From the NCBI RefSeq assembly GCF_003014695.1, contig NZ_PYAS01000016.1:1-64000 (forward strand): a DNA stretch of 64,000 nucleotides, written 5' to 3'. The DNA is from Dyadobacter jiangsuensis. Its GTDB lineage: Bacteria > Bacteroidota > Bacteroidia > Cytophagales > Spirosomataceae. How positions within the stretch are numbered: the stretch's first letter is position 1; each line of letters opens with the position of its first letter. The notes beneath the pieces are model-generated. The model had not been told where the DNA came from. It did not search any database and saw only the letters and a list, made by a program, of their open reading frames with translations. The translations under genes and the position numbers were made by a program. Below, in pieces: positions 50,749 to 60,033 of the stretch.

Positions 50749-52419
50749 ATGACGCATTCCAAGATATTACGTTCCTCCCTGTTTTTGCTGGCGCTGGGTT
50801 TCTCTTCCCAGTTCGCGGTTGCGCAAAAAGGAGAGATTGAAAGCCAGACATACGAAATTTTAAAGGATAAAAGCATAGAATTTGCCCCGGCCGACCGGGT
50901 TTTCGACAAGGTGCAGCCAGTGAAAGGCGAAACCGGCAAGAAGAAGGTGTCTTATCAGATCATCGATCCGGAAATCAACATCGCTTCCCCGAAACTCACC
51001 CCGGCGGTAGCTGCTTCGTCGGACGAGCAGAGCCGCAAGGACGAGCCCGATGTGCTGAACAATTACGTGAAAGCAGGCGGCGGTAACTACGGCCGTTTCC
51101 TTGGCGAACTGTTTGTGGGGGGAAGACCCAAGGAAGACCTCGCATATACCGTGCAGCTGAAACACCTTTCAGCCGCGAACGGGCCCGTAGATGGTAAGAA
51201 TTCGGCTAATGCAGCCACCGGTTTCAAGATTGGCGGCAAGTATATCCGTTCTAAGTATAAAGTCGATGCAGGCTTCAATTTTGACCGCAAGAACTATTAC
51301 TTCTACGGCTACAAACCGCAACCGGAAGGTGTGATAGTGGACCGCGATACGATTCGCCAGACGCTCAACCAGTTTGGGTTCAATCTGGGCTTTGAAAACA
51401 CCGACGCTTCGGTACTGGTGGATTATTCGGTGAAAACGAGCCTGAATACGCTGAAAGACCGCTACAATGCGTCGGAAATCGATTGGGGGACTAACCTCAC
51501 GGCCTCGGTACCTATTTCAGAAACGTTTTTTGCATTGCTGGAAGCCGACGCTTATGTGTCGCAGCGTGTCGATTACTTTACCTACAACCGTAACTTGTTC
51601 CGTGTTAAACCTACGTTCAAGTACGTGAACGACATGTTCTCGGTTTCGGCAGGTATTAATGCTGTTAATGAGACGGATAGCCAGCTGGATATCAACCGCA
51701 CGAAGGCATTTCCTGCTGTCAACCTGGATGTGACCCCGTTTTCAGGCATACACATTTTCGCAGGCTGGAATGGCGATATCGTACGGAATACGCTGAGAAG
51801 CATGCTGAGCGAGAACCAGTGGCTCGGACCAAATGTGCTCGTGATGAATACCGAAAAGACTTCGGATATCAGCGCAGGAGTGAAAGGCGAGACCGGCACC
51901 GGCATTAACTACGAGGGTAAAGTGGCTTACACCTCTTATCGGAATTTTTACTCTTACAACAACTCGCTATCGGATACCTCACGTTTCTCGGCCATTTACG
52001 ATCCGGGTAAGACCAAGGTGCTGACGATTTCCGCGCAGGCCGGATATAATTTCAATGAGTTGTTCAAAACTTCCCTGAAGGCGAATTTCTTCGATTATGC
52101 GGTGGATAAGGTGGAAGAACCATGGCATCGTCCTGACCTTACTTTGAACTGGTTCAATGCCCTTACCATCAGCAAAAAGCTCTTTGTAACGGCGGATTTT
52201 TATATGCTGAGAGGGTTGAAAGCGAAAAATTTTCAGACCGGAGAAGTGACAAAACTTCCGGTAATCGCCGACCTGAATCTTAAAATCGACTACCTGTTAA
52301 CCAGGAACTTCTCTGCATTTGTGAACCTGAACAACGTATTGGGTAAACGTTACCAGCGGTATCAATACTACCCGCAACAAGGCCTGAACTTTATTGCGGG
52401 ATTGTCTTTTTCTTTTTAA
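50749..52419 (+). CDS. Plugless TonB-receptor-like outer-membrane beta barrel
   Basis: A 556-residue protein with signal peptide (ILRSSLFLLALGFSSQFAVA) and many amphipathic strands, ending in a C-terminal phenylalanine (FIAGLSFSF), the BAM recognition end. The last part (RNFSAFVNLNNVLGKRYQRY) resembles TonB-dependent receptor barrels, but no N-terminal plug domain is present. It follows the large TPR protein and may be its outer-membrane partner. Confidence 0.8.
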   Translation: MTHSKILRSSLFLLALGFSSQFAVAQKGEIESQTYEILKDKSIEFAPADRVFDKVQPVKGETGKKKVSYQIIDPEINIASPKLTPAVAASSDEQSRKDEPDVLNNYVKAGGGNYGRFLGELFVGGRPKEDLAYTVQLKHLSAANGPVDGKNSANAATGFKIGGKYIRSKYKVDAGFNFDRKNYYFYGYKPQPEGVIVDRDTIRQTLNQFGFNLGFENTDASVLVDYSVKTSLNTLKDRYNASEIDWGTNLTASVPISETFFALLEADAYVSQRVDYFTYNRNLFRVKPTFKYVNDMFSVSAGINAVNETDSQLDINRTKAFPAVNLDVTPFSGIHIFAGWNGDIVRNTLRSMLSENQWLGPNVLVMNTEKTSDISAGVKGETGTGINYEGKVAYTSYRNFYSYNNSLSDTSRFSAIYDPGKTKVLTISAQAGYNFNELFKTSLKANFFDYAVDKVEEPWHRPDLTLNWFNALTISKKLFVTADFYMLRGLKAKNFQTGEVTKLPVIADLNLKIDYLLTRNFSAFVNLNNVLGKRYQRYQYYPQQGLNFIAGLSFSF

Positions 52420-52449
52420 CTTCGCTCAGTTAACACCAAACTTTGCTTC

Positions 52450-53517
52450 ATGATAGCAGTCGAAACAGTCATTCGGAAACTCATTGGAGAATACGAATTC
52501 GTGATCATTCCCGGCTTCGGTGCCTTGCTCTCGCATCAGGTACCTGCGGTTTATGATGGTAATTCGGGGATTTTCGCGCCGCCTGTCAAAAGACTTGCGT
52601 TTAATGAGTATTTGAAGCTGGATGATGGCTTGCTGGCAAACTACATTTCGCGTCACGAGAAGGTGACACACGCAGATGCGGTGGATTACATCAAGGGTTA
52701 TACCGATCGCCTGAGATCCGGCCTCGATATTAACGGCGAAGCCAGCATTGCAGGTATTGGTGAGTTCAAACAGAATGTGGAAGGCAAGTTGGTGTTTGAA
52801 CCTAACACAGGTAAGTACTTTAAAGATGAGTGGTACGGCTTCGAGAAGATCAAAGCAGCTGTAACACAGGCTCGTCCGGTTGCTGCATTAAACCCGGCAC
52901 AATACATCAGCGACGATGTTGAAGTGGTTGAACTGGAAACCGAAGCACGGCCGCGTCGCTGGACAGGCTGGGCTGCGGCGGCGGTAATCGCAGGTTTGCT
53001 TTGCGGATTGAGCTTTTTTCTGGTCAATACGGAGAATGAATATATCAAGAGCACGCTGAACCCGTTCTCGGAAATGTTCAGCCGTAAAGAAGCTGCTGAA
53101 ACAACCGTGGTAAAGAACGAGGAAGTTGAAGCGCCGAAACCAGCACCAGTTGCCGAAGTGGTTGCAGCGAAAGTGGATTCCATGCCGGTAGACTCAGCGC
53201 CTGTCGCTACAACTGAAACCGCTACAACCGTACCGACTACATTACCTGCCGTAGCGGAGGCCAAGCCTGGGGAGGTAGCTTCTGCGAAATTTTACGTGGT
53301 CGCCGGTGCATTCAAAGGAACCAAACAAGCAAATGTTTTGCTCGCACAGCTGAAAGAAAAAGGACTCACAAAAGCATTGATTATCCCCGGAGACGAACGC
53401 AGCAAGAAAGTGAAGGTTGCCGTGGATGGGTTTGACAATGAATCGGATGCCTACCGCGCTGCCAACGAACTGAAAAAGGTAATCGGCGAAGCAGGTTGGG
53501 TTTTCAAGAAAAAATAA
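52450..53517 (+). CDS. HU-like (CCDC81) and SPOR domain protein
   Basis: A 355-residue protein. The N-terminal 130 residues form the bacterial HU-CCDC81 double domain (VETVIRKLIGEYEFVIIPGF, RLAFNEYLKLDDGLLANYIS). Then a membrane helix (WAAAAVIAGLLCGLSFFLV, near 176-194), a Pro/Val/Ala-rich linker and a C-terminal SPOR domain (FYVVAGAFKGTKQANVLLAQ) that binds denuded peptidoglycan at the division site. Such proteins link the nucleoid or cytoplasm to the septal wall. Confidence 0.9.
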   Translation: MIAVETVIRKLIGEYEFVIIPGFGALLSHQVPAVYDGNSGIFAPPVKRLAFNEYLKLDDGLLANYISRHEKVTHADAVDYIKGYTDRLRSGLDINGEASIAGIGEFKQNVEGKLVFEPNTGKYFKDEWYGFEKIKAAVTQARPVAALNPAQYISDDVEVVELETEARPRRWTGWAAAAVIAGLLCGLSFFLVNTENEYIKSTLNPFSEMFSRKEAAETTVVKNEEVEAPKPAPVAEVVAAKVDSMPVDSAPVATTETATTVPTTLPAVAEAKPGEVASAKFYVVAGAFKGTKQANVLLAQLKEKGLTKALIIPGDERSKKVKVAVDGFDNESDAYRAANELKKVIGEAGWVFKKK

Positions 53518-53540
53518 GGTTCTAAACCTGGAAATAGAGA

Positions 53541-53566
53541 AAGGAGGTCAGTCGACCTCCTTTTTT
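53541..53566 (+). terminator. Rho-independent terminator
   Basis: aaggaggtc (53541-53549) and gacctcctt (53554-53562) form a perfect stem with a four-base loop and a T run to 53566. Ends the TPR-barrel-SPOR unit. Confidence 0.9.
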
Positions 53567-53624
53567 GTTGCATACGTTTTTTACTACTTTTACGTTTTCC
53601 GAAAGAAAACCCATTTTTTGATAA

Positions 53625-54551
53625 ATGATCACATTACAGGCAGAAGACCGGCAGCGAATCGCAATATCATGGGCGTGGTCCTTCGGGATTACCGCGGCCA
53701 TGTTGGGCATATTCTTTTTCATCCGTCTTAGCTCATCACTTCCGAAAGTCGAACCCATGGAGTTGTTCGTCGAGGTCAACTACGGAACCAGTAAAGTGGG
53801 AAGAGGGGACGTGCAGACCTACAATAAACCCAACGACAGCAAGGTAAGAGAGAACATGAAAGCGGATGCGGAAGAGGTTAAAAAGGTGAAATCGGTAGCT
53901 ACGCCGAAGCCGACACCTCCCACACCGCCTAAAATAGAATCGCCAAAGCCTGCAAAAACCGTCGCTGAGAAGCCCGCGATAACTTCTAAGGTAGAGAGCC
54001 CGGTGGAAGCTCCGGAGAAGACTGACGTGAAAAAATCGACTGGTAGTGAAAACGCTTCGGCACCCGTGTCGAAACCAGCTCCGGAGAAGGCCGTCAACAA
54101 GGATGCATTATTCAGCAAATCTTCCGGCAGCAAATCAGGAAGCAACGGTACGAATGGAACCAAGACAGGCATTGGCGGTAACAATAATGGCGACGACGCG
54201 GAAGGTGTAGGTGATAAAGGATCCAAAACCGGTAGCCTTTTCGCCAAAACCTACAAAGGCGAAGGCGGCGGAGGTGGAACGAACGTGGGGCTTAACCTAT
54301 CGGGTTGGAGCTGGTCCAGAAGACCGGTTGTAGATGATAATTCGGATGCCACGGGTGATATTACCTTCAAAATTACCGTCGATCGCAATGGCCGTGTGAA
54401 GAGCGTGATTACCCAGGCGACAACTGTTACCGATTATGCGGTGGTCAACAAGTATAAGAGCGCCGTCAGGGACCTCACTTTCGTGCCGAAATCGGCCAAT
54501 GTGCCAGATGAATCGATTGGTACCATTACTTTTAAAATACGTTCACGTTAA
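53625..54551 (+). CDS. TonB-like energy transducer
   Basis: A 308-residue protein with a short cytoplasmic N-terminus, one membrane helix (FGITAAMLGIFFFIRLSSSL), a long Lys/Pro-rich and then Gly/Asn-rich spacer, and a C-terminal TonB-type domain (GDITFKITVDRNGRVKSVIT, YKSAVRDLTFVPKS). It probably passes proton-motive energy to an outer-membrane receptor or barrel such as the one encoded upstream. The Gly-rich part (EGGGGGTNVG) is unusual. Confidence 0.8.
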   Translation: MITLQAEDRQRIAISWAWSFGITAAMLGIFFFIRLSSSLPKVEPMELFVEVNYGTSKVGRGDVQTYNKPNDSKVRENMKADAEEVKKVKSVATPKPTPPTPPKIESPKPAKTVAEKPAITSKVESPVEAPEKTDVKKSTGSENASAPVSKPAPEKAVNKDALFSKSSGSKSGSNGTNGTKTGIGGNNNGDDAEGVGDKGSKTGSLFAKTYKGEGGGGGTNVGLNLSGWSWSRRPVVDDNSDATGDITFKITVDRNGRVKSVITQATTVTDYAVVNKYKSAVRDLTFVPKSANVPDESIGTITFKIRSR

Positions 54552-54558
54552 TACCTAA

Positions 54559-55860
54559 ATGACATATCAGGAAACGATCGGATATCTGTACGACAGATTG
54601 CCGGTTTTTCAGAATATCGGGGCCCGTGCTTTCAAGCCGGGCCTTCATACTACCAGGGAATTGTGTAAATCCCTCGGCGATCCACAGGACAAGTATCCCA
54701 CCATCCATGTTGCCGGCACCAACGGTAAGGGAAGTACGTCGCATATGCTGGCTGCTATCCTGCAAGAGTCGGGATATCGGGTGGGATTGTATACTTCCCC
54801 TCATTTAAAGGACTTTCGTGAGCGCATACGCGTAAATGGCGCGTGTGTACCCGAGGAGTTCATTATCGAGTTTGTTGCTGATCAAAAATCTAACATCGAT
54901 AGATTATCTCCTTCCTTCTTTGAGGTGACTGTGGCAATGGCTTTTTCCTATTTTGAGAGAGCGAATGTGGACGTGGCCGTGATAGAAGTGGGTATGGGCG
55001 GCCGGCTGGATTCGACGAATGTGATCACACCGGAGCTATCGGTTATTACCAATATTAGCTTCGACCATATGCAATTCCTGGGCGATACGCTGGGCAAAAT
55101 CGCCGGCGAGAAAGCAGGAATTATCAAAAACGGTGTTCCGGTTGTGGTAAGTGAATACCAGAATGCGGAGATCGGGGACGTAATTACCGCAGCGGCCAAG
55201 ACCTCAAATGCACCATTGACGTTTGCGTCCAATGCATTTGAGGTGAAGTTTGGCAAACTCGCAGCGGGTAAGATGCTCGTGGATGTGATAGAAAAGGTTT
55301 CGGGAGCTACTGTCTCAAAGGACCTGGCGGCGGACCTGACCGGCTCGTACCAATTGAAGAACATTGCCGGGGTATGGGCTGCGAAAGAAGTACTTGTTAA
55401 AAAAGGCTGGAAAATAACAGACGATTCGGTTAAAAGGGCACTACAATCCGTAAGTGCGATCACAGGGCTGAAAGGACGCTGGCAGCAGCTGCGCCAAAAT
55501 CCTGACGTTTATTGTGATACGGCACACAATACCGCGGGGCTCACCATCACCCTGGCTCAATTCGATACGCTTTGTGAAGGAAGAAAGCGGTTTGTAATCG
55601 GCTTTGTCGGCGATAAGGATATTTCGACCATGTTATCGCTGTTTCCCAGGGATGCGGAATATTACTTCTGTGAGCCCTCCAACATGCGGGCGTTAAAGGC
55701 GGAAGAATTGCGATCCAGAGCCCTTGAACACGGCTTGGCAGGAAAGACCTTCGGAAATGTAAACGAAGCGCTGGAAGAGGCTGTCAGGGATTCCGCATCG
55801 ACCGACGCAATTTACGTTGGCGGTAGTACCTTTGTAGTCGCAGACATTGAAAGTTTATAG
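54559..55860 (+). CDS. folC: Folylpolyglutamate / dihydrofolate synthase
   Basis: A 433-residue Mur-ligase-type enzyme. The ATP loop is VAGTNGKGSTSHMLAAILQE, followed by GLYTSPHLKDFRERIRVNG and VEVGMGGRLDSTNVI; the C-terminal domain has YCDTAHNTAGL. It adds glutamate to dihydropteroate or folates with ATP. It starts seven bases after the TonB-like gene. Confidence 0.95.
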   Translation: MTYQETIGYLYDRLPVFQNIGARAFKPGLHTTRELCKSLGDPQDKYPTIHVAGTNGKGSTSHMLAAILQESGYRVGLYTSPHLKDFRERIRVNGACVPEEFIIEFVADQKSNIDRLSPSFFEVTVAMAFSYFERANVDVAVIEVGMGGRLDSTNVITPELSVITNISFDHMQFLGDTLGKIAGEKAGIIKNGVPVVVSEYQNAEIGDVITAAAKTSNAPLTFASNAFEVKFGKLAAGKMLVDVIEKVSGATVSKDLAADLTGSYQLKNIAGVWAAKEVLVKKGWKITDDSVKRALQSVSAITGLKGRWQQLRQNPDVYCDTAHNTAGLTITLAQFDTLCEGRKRFVIGFVGDKDISTMLSLFPRDAEYYFCEPSNMRALKAEELRSRALEHGLAGKTFGNVNEALEEAVRDSASTDAIYVGGSTFVVADIESL

Positions 55861-55874
55861 AGCATACAAGTATA

Positions 55875-56534
55875 ATGGCAAGAAGAAAGTTACATCATTA
55901 CAAGTTTAGTGAGCAGGCAGAAAATGTGGTTCAAGTAGGGAAACCGCTCTACTCGGAAGTAAAAGGCAATTGGAACAAGCTATACTTTAACAACGAAAGT
56001 CCGATTGTAGTGGAGCTGGCGTGCGGCAAAGGGGAATATACAATTGGATTGGGTAAGAAATTCCCGGAAAAGAACTTCATCGGTGTCGATATCAAGGGCG
56101 ACCGGATCGCGCGGGGTAGCGCGCTCGCTACCGAGCAGAATTTATCGAATGTCGCTTTCCTCCGGGCAGGTATTCAATATTCGCAAGAGTTTTTCGGAGA
56201 AGGGGAATTGAGTGAGATCTGGCTCATTCATCCCGACCCGCAGGTACGGGATCGCAACGAGAAATACCGGCTTACCAACCCAAGTTTCCTCGCTAAATAT
56301 GCGGGATTCCTGAAAGAAGGAGGGATGTTTTTTCTTAAAACAGACAGCGATTTCCTGTATGAATACACATTGCAGACACTCGCCGAAGCGCCGAATTTCC
56401 GCATTATCGAGCATACCTACGATTTGTACCAGTCGCATTTGCTGGACGAGCATCATGGTGTACGTACGCATTACGAAGGCATTTTCACGGCCAAGGGTTA
56501 TACCATCAAATACATTAAAGCAGAGCTCGTCTAG
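55875..56534 (+). CDS. trmB: tRNA (guanine-N7-)-methyltransferase
   Basis: A 219-residue SAM-dependent enzyme that makes m7G46 in tRNA. The SAM loop is VVELACGKGEYTIGLGKKFP and NFIGVDIKGDR; the family block LSEIWLIHPDPQVRD (usually FPDPWPK) is recognisable, with some divergence in the PDPW motif typical of Bacteroidetes homologues. Starts 14 bases after folC. Confidence 0.9.
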   Translation: MARRKLHHYKFSEQAENVVQVGKPLYSEVKGNWNKLYFNNESPIVVELACGKGEYTIGLGKKFPEKNFIGVDIKGDRIARGSALATEQNLSNVAFLRAGIQYSQEFFGEGELSEIWLIHPDPQVRDRNEKYRLTNPSFLAKYAGFLKEGGMFFLKTDSDFLYEYTLQTLAEAPNFRIIEHTYDLYQSHLLDEHHGVRTHYEGIFTAKGYTIKYIKAELV

Positions 56535-56548
56535 CACGAGCTATACAG

Positions 56549-56588
56549 AAAAGGGCCCGTTCCAGCATATGCCGGGACGGGCCCTTTT
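56549..56588. terminator. Bidirectional terminator between trmB and gapA
   Basis: aaaagggcccgt (56549-56560) pairs with acgggccctttt (56577-56588). A runs on one side and T runs on the other serve the two convergent genes. Confidence 0.85.
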
Positions 56589-56606
56589 GTATTAAAGTAT
56601 GTTATA

Positions 56607-57620
56607 TTACTTCTGGATCAAGCCGGCGAAGTAGTAAACAGTTCTTACAAGCTGAGACACGTAAGACATTTCGTTGTCGTACCATGAAACAGTTCTAACA
56701 AGCTGAACGTCACCTACTTTCTGAACGCGAGTCTGAGTAGCGTCGAACAGTGAACCGTAGCTGATACCGATGATATCGCTGCTCACGATTTCGTCTTCTG
56801 TGTAACCGTAGCTTTCGTTGGCGGCTTCTTTCATAGCAGCATTGATTTCTTCAACGCTGGTTTCACGGCCCAAAACAACAGTCAATTCAGTCAATGAACC
56901 TGTAAGAGTAGGAACGCGCTGAGCGGAGCCGTCGAGTTTACCTTTCAGTGAAGGCAATACCAAGCCGATCGCTTTTGCAGCACCGGTGCTGTTTGGAACG
57001 ATGTTTTGTGCAGCGGCTCTTGCTCTTCTCAAATCACCTTTCGGGTGTGGAGCATCCTGGGTGTTTTGGTCGTTAGTATAGGCGTGGATGGTAGTCATCA
57101 AGCCGTTAACAATACCAAACTTGTCTTCCAATACCTGCGCCATTGGAGCAAGGCAGTTAGTAGTACAAGATGCACCGCTGATGATGGTTTCAGAACCGTC
57201 GAGAATGTTGTGGTTTACATTGAAAACGATTGTTTTCAGGTCACCGGTAGCAGGAGCGGAGATAACCACTTTTTTAGCACCTGCTTTGATGTGTGCACTT
57301 GCAGATTCTGCGCTGGTGAAGAAACCAGTACATTCGAGAACTACATCAACATCGTGTTGAGCCCAGGGAATTTGCGAAGGATCGCGTTGTGCGTAGATTA
57401 CGATGTTTTCGCCGTTTACGACAACTGAATTGTCGGTAGACTTAACATCTGCGTCGAAACGTCCTTGTGCAGTATCGTATTTGAGGAGGTGTGCTAACAC
57501 TTTTGGACTTGTCAAATCATTGATGGCTACGATATCGATGCCCTCCATGTTATAGATTTGACGGTAAACAAGGCGACCGATGCGGCCAAATCCGTTGATT
57601 GCGACTTTTACTTTTGACAT
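56607..57620 (-). CDS. gapA: Glyceraldehyde-3-phosphate dehydrogenase, type I
   Basis: A 337-residue glycolytic enzyme. [20 protein letters not shown] is the NAD-binding start and [12 protein letters not shown] holds the catalytic cysteine; [16 protein letters not shown] is the C-terminal signature. Codon use is highly regular, as expected for an abundant protein. It converges with trmB. Confidence 0.97.
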   Translation of the reverse strand: MSKVKVAINGFGRIGRLVYRQIYNMEGIDIVAINDLTSPKVLAHLLKYDTAQGRFDADVKSTDNSVVVNGENIVIYAQRDPSQIPWAQHDVDVVLECTGFFTSAESASAHIKAGAKKVVISAPATGDLKTIVFNVNHNILDGSETIISGASCTTNCLAPMAQVLEDKFGIVNGLMTTIHAYTNDQNTQDAPHPKGDLRRARAAAQNIVPNSTGAAKAIGLVLPSLKGKLDGSAQRVPTLTGSLTELTVVLGRETSVEEINAAMKEAANESYGYTEDEIVSSDIIGISYGSLFDATQTRVQKVGDVQLVRTVSWYDNEMSYVSQLVRTVYYFAGLIQK

Positions 57621-57995
57621 ATCGAGGTAGATTGGTTATTTCAGCCGCAATATTAATAAAAATGTATGCGGATGAAAAGCATATACAGGAAATATAACAA
57701 ATTAGGTATTTACGAGTCAAAAAGACACCGCGTTTAGTAAATTAGTAAAACGCAGTGCAAAATTTTAGTAACCTGAGCTATTTAAATTACTAAATATAGT
57801 AGCTAATCTATATCCTTATTCTTCCTTTTGCTGCTTTGATTCTACATTAATAACTTATAATATTGTGCCATAGTTCCTGCTCTCGTGAGTGTGGTGCGCT
57901 GCTAGTAAATCAATATTTCGGTTTTATATTAATTCTGCGCATAACTATCTGATTTACAATCAATTAAATGATTATTATTAACTCTATACTTTAAC
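57621..57995. promoter_or_regulatory. Long AT-rich regulatory region between gapA and dapD
   Basis: There is no gene in these 375 bases. TTAGTAAA occurs in tandem at 57734-57749, flanked by gcgttt (57730-57735) and aaacgc (57748-57753), with an inverted copy (ttactaaa) near 57787. These look like a binding site for a regulator of the divergent gapA promoter. A TATACTTTAAC stretch just before dapD is a weak -7 box. Confidence 0.4.
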
Positions 57996-58811
57996 ATGAA
58001 TTTTACTGAACAAATTGAGAATTACTGGGCGAACCGGGAATTATTGAAAGAAGAATCAGCAAAGAATTTTATCCGCGATATCATAGAGGAGGTTGATAAA
58101 GGAAGGCTGCGTGTGGCGGAGCCCAATGCTAATGGGGGATGGATTGTTAATGAAGCGCTAAAAAAAGCCATCATTCTCTACTTCCCAATTCAGCAAATGC
58201 ACGTGAGTGAAGTTGGGATTTTCGAGTACCACGATAAAATGAAACTAAAATCCGGCTACGAGCAGCTTGGAGTAAGGGTAGTGCCGCCGGCTGTGGCCCG
58301 CTATGGTGCTTATATCTCCAAAGGAGTAGTGCTCATGCCATCCTATGTAAACATCGGTGCCTATATAGATGAAGGTACAATGGTGGATACCTGGGCAACC
58401 GTAGGAAGCTGCGCACAGATTGGAAAGAACGTTCACTTGAGCGGCGGAGTAGGAATAGGAGGGGTACTCGAACCAGTTCAGGCAGCTCCCGTAATTATTG
58501 AAGATGGTGCTTTCATCGGCTCGCGTTGCATTGTTGTGGAAGGTGCCCGTGTTGGAAAAAGAGCCGTTTTGGGCGCAGGAGTAACGATTACAGGTAGCTC
58601 AAAAATCATCGACGTTACCGGCAGCGAGCCTGTGGAATACAAAGGATATATACCTGAGGATTCTGTTGTAATCCCTGGAACATTGCCCAAGGAGTTTGCG
58701 GCAGGTACTTACCACGTACCTTGCGCATTGATCATCGGCAAGCGTAAACCAAGCACAGACCTCAAAACTTCACTGAATGATGCGCTTCGCGACAATAGCG
58801 TAGCGGTGTAG
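57996..58811 (+). CDS. dapD: Tetrahydrodipicolinate N-succinyltransferase
   Basis: A 271-residue left-handed beta-helix enzyme of lysine and diaminopimelate synthesis. Diagnostic blocks are RVVPPAVARYGAYISKGVVL, MPSYVNIGAYIDEGTMVDTW and HLSGGVGIGGVLEP. It succinylates tetrahydrodipicolinate with succinyl-CoA. Length is normal. A terminator follows the gene. Confidence 0.95.
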   Translation: MNFTEQIENYWANRELLKEESAKNFIRDIIEEVDKGRLRVAEPNANGGWIVNEALKKAIILYFPIQQMHVSEVGIFEYHDKMKLKSGYEQLGVRVVPPAVARYGAYISKGVVLMPSYVNIGAYIDEGTMVDTWATVGSCAQIGKNVHLSGGVGIGGVLEPVQAAPVIIEDGAFIGSRCIVVEGARVGKRAVLGAGVTITGSSKIIDVTGSEPVEYKGYIPEDSVVIPGTLPKEFAAGTYHVPCALIIGKRKPSTDLKTSLNDALRDNSVAV

Positions 58812-58844
58812 TTCTCCGGAAAATCATCCGAATAACGCAATCTG

Positions 58845-58882
58845 AGTGCGGCATGAAATCTTCGTGCCGCACTTATTTTTTT
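58845..58882 (+). terminator. Rho-independent terminator after dapD
   Basis: agtgcggca (58845-58853) pairs with tgccgcact (58865-58873), then tattttttt. Confidence 0.85.
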
Positions 58883-58998
58883 GCCCGAACCTGTCATTTA
58901 CAAATGTATTCATACAACAATTATATAGTTTATGATTTACAACTGACATCTATTTACTTATTCAAATTAGTCATGTTGTAGTAATTAACTTTTATATA

Positions 58999-59029
58999 TT
59001 GCAATTTTAATTCGCAGTGTTTACTTTTG
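58999..59029 (+). promoter_or_regulatory. Bacteroidetes-type promoter of the XRE regulator gene
   Basis: TTG (58999-59001), 20 bases, TACTTTTG (59022-59029): a perfect -33/-7 pair located 25 bases before the start codon. Confidence 0.75.
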
Positions 59030-59053
59030 TAATCACATTTTATAAATTACAAC

Positions 59054-59443
59054 ATGGATCTCACTGACAAGATTAAACAGATACTGATTGACAAAAATAT
59101 CACCCCGTCGCTCTTTGCTGATGAAATAGGGATACAACGATCGAGTATGTCACATATACTTGCGGGAAGAAACAAGCCGAGTCTGGACATGGTACAAAAA
59201 ATTGTAAAGCGCTTCCCCGACCTCGGCATCAGTTGGATTCTGGACGACGAGCCACTGCCTGCCACAGCCCCCGCGACAGTTAATGAACCCGTCTTAGAAT
59301 CGCGTAAAAAAGCAGTTCCCGCTCCGCAGCCCACACAGCCGAATGTCGTTAAGGAGAAACCGGTCGTTTTACCGGACAAAAAGATCGAAAAAGTGCTTAT
59401 TTTCTATTCTGACGGCACTTTTCAGGAATTCAAACAAGGGTGA
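59054..59443 (+). CDS. XRE-family helix-turn-helix regulator
   Basis: A 129-residue protein. The HTH covers residues 3-60 (KIKQILIDKNITPSLFADEI, QRSSMSHILAGRNKPSLDMV). A Pro/Val-rich linker leads to a conserved C-terminal tail (KIEKVLIFYSDGTFQEFKQG) seen in Bacteroidetes regulators of this kind. Target genes unknown; it stands alone. Confidence 0.85.
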   Translation: MDLTDKIKQILIDKNITPSLFADEIGIQRSSMSHILAGRNKPSLDMVQKIVKRFPDLGISWILDDEPLPATAPATVNEPVLESRKKAVPAPQPTQPNVVKEKPVVLPDKKIEKVLIFYSDGTFQEFKQG

Positions 59444-60033
59444 CAAAAGGACGGCACCAAATTCAATATTCCGTCATAGCAGCTCTCCGATGCCATTTTA
59501 AACTCAAAATCGTTTCGATGCCGGCCAGCGGCATCGAAATGCGAAACGTATCACTACTACCGTCACTCGATTCCCAAAAAGATCCGACTGCGTCGTTGTA
59601 ACGCTCGTCCCTTCCAAAACCTCCCCACAACTCGCGTGATGCGAGTGAGGCCCTCCGGCACCGATTATCGCCGGCTGACTCTTACATGTTTAAGGTGCTG
59701 TTAACTTTCTCATTAGCAAGCCAACAATAATTTAATTGTGTCCAACTCACAATTTTGGTAGTATACCGGACAGCACAGGATAGTATGGAATTCAAATACC
59801 GATACTATTGTAAAAATGATATAATTCAAATCATTTATTGTACATATCAAGCATAGTGTGTGATATGTACTTCAATGTCAAACATTTTGGCTCTCGCCGG
59901 TATGTTTGAATTTTATTATTCCGTTCCGGCCGCTCGGCCACCATGTTCCACCCCAAACAACTGCCTATGGAAAGATCCCAAGCTTGAAACCCATTTTACT
60001 TATTCAATCATTAACTATTCCAATCCTGAACGT
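59444..60033. other. Intergenic stretch with a strong hairpin upstream of susC
   Basis: No gene is supported in these 590 bases. TTTCGATGCCG (59513-59523) and CGGCATCGAAA (59529-59539) form an 11-bp stem with a five-base loop but no T tract. A second small hairpin (ctcgc...gcgag) is near 59632-59648. The last 200 bases are AT-rich and probably hold the susC promoter, but no perfect TAnnTTTG box is seen. A longer open frame from 59860 is rejected as non-coding. Confidence 0.5.

Noticed and set aside
59860-60033. N-terminal extension of the SusC gene
   Set aside because: The signal peptide begins at the ATG at 60034, and the upstream part does not look like protein.
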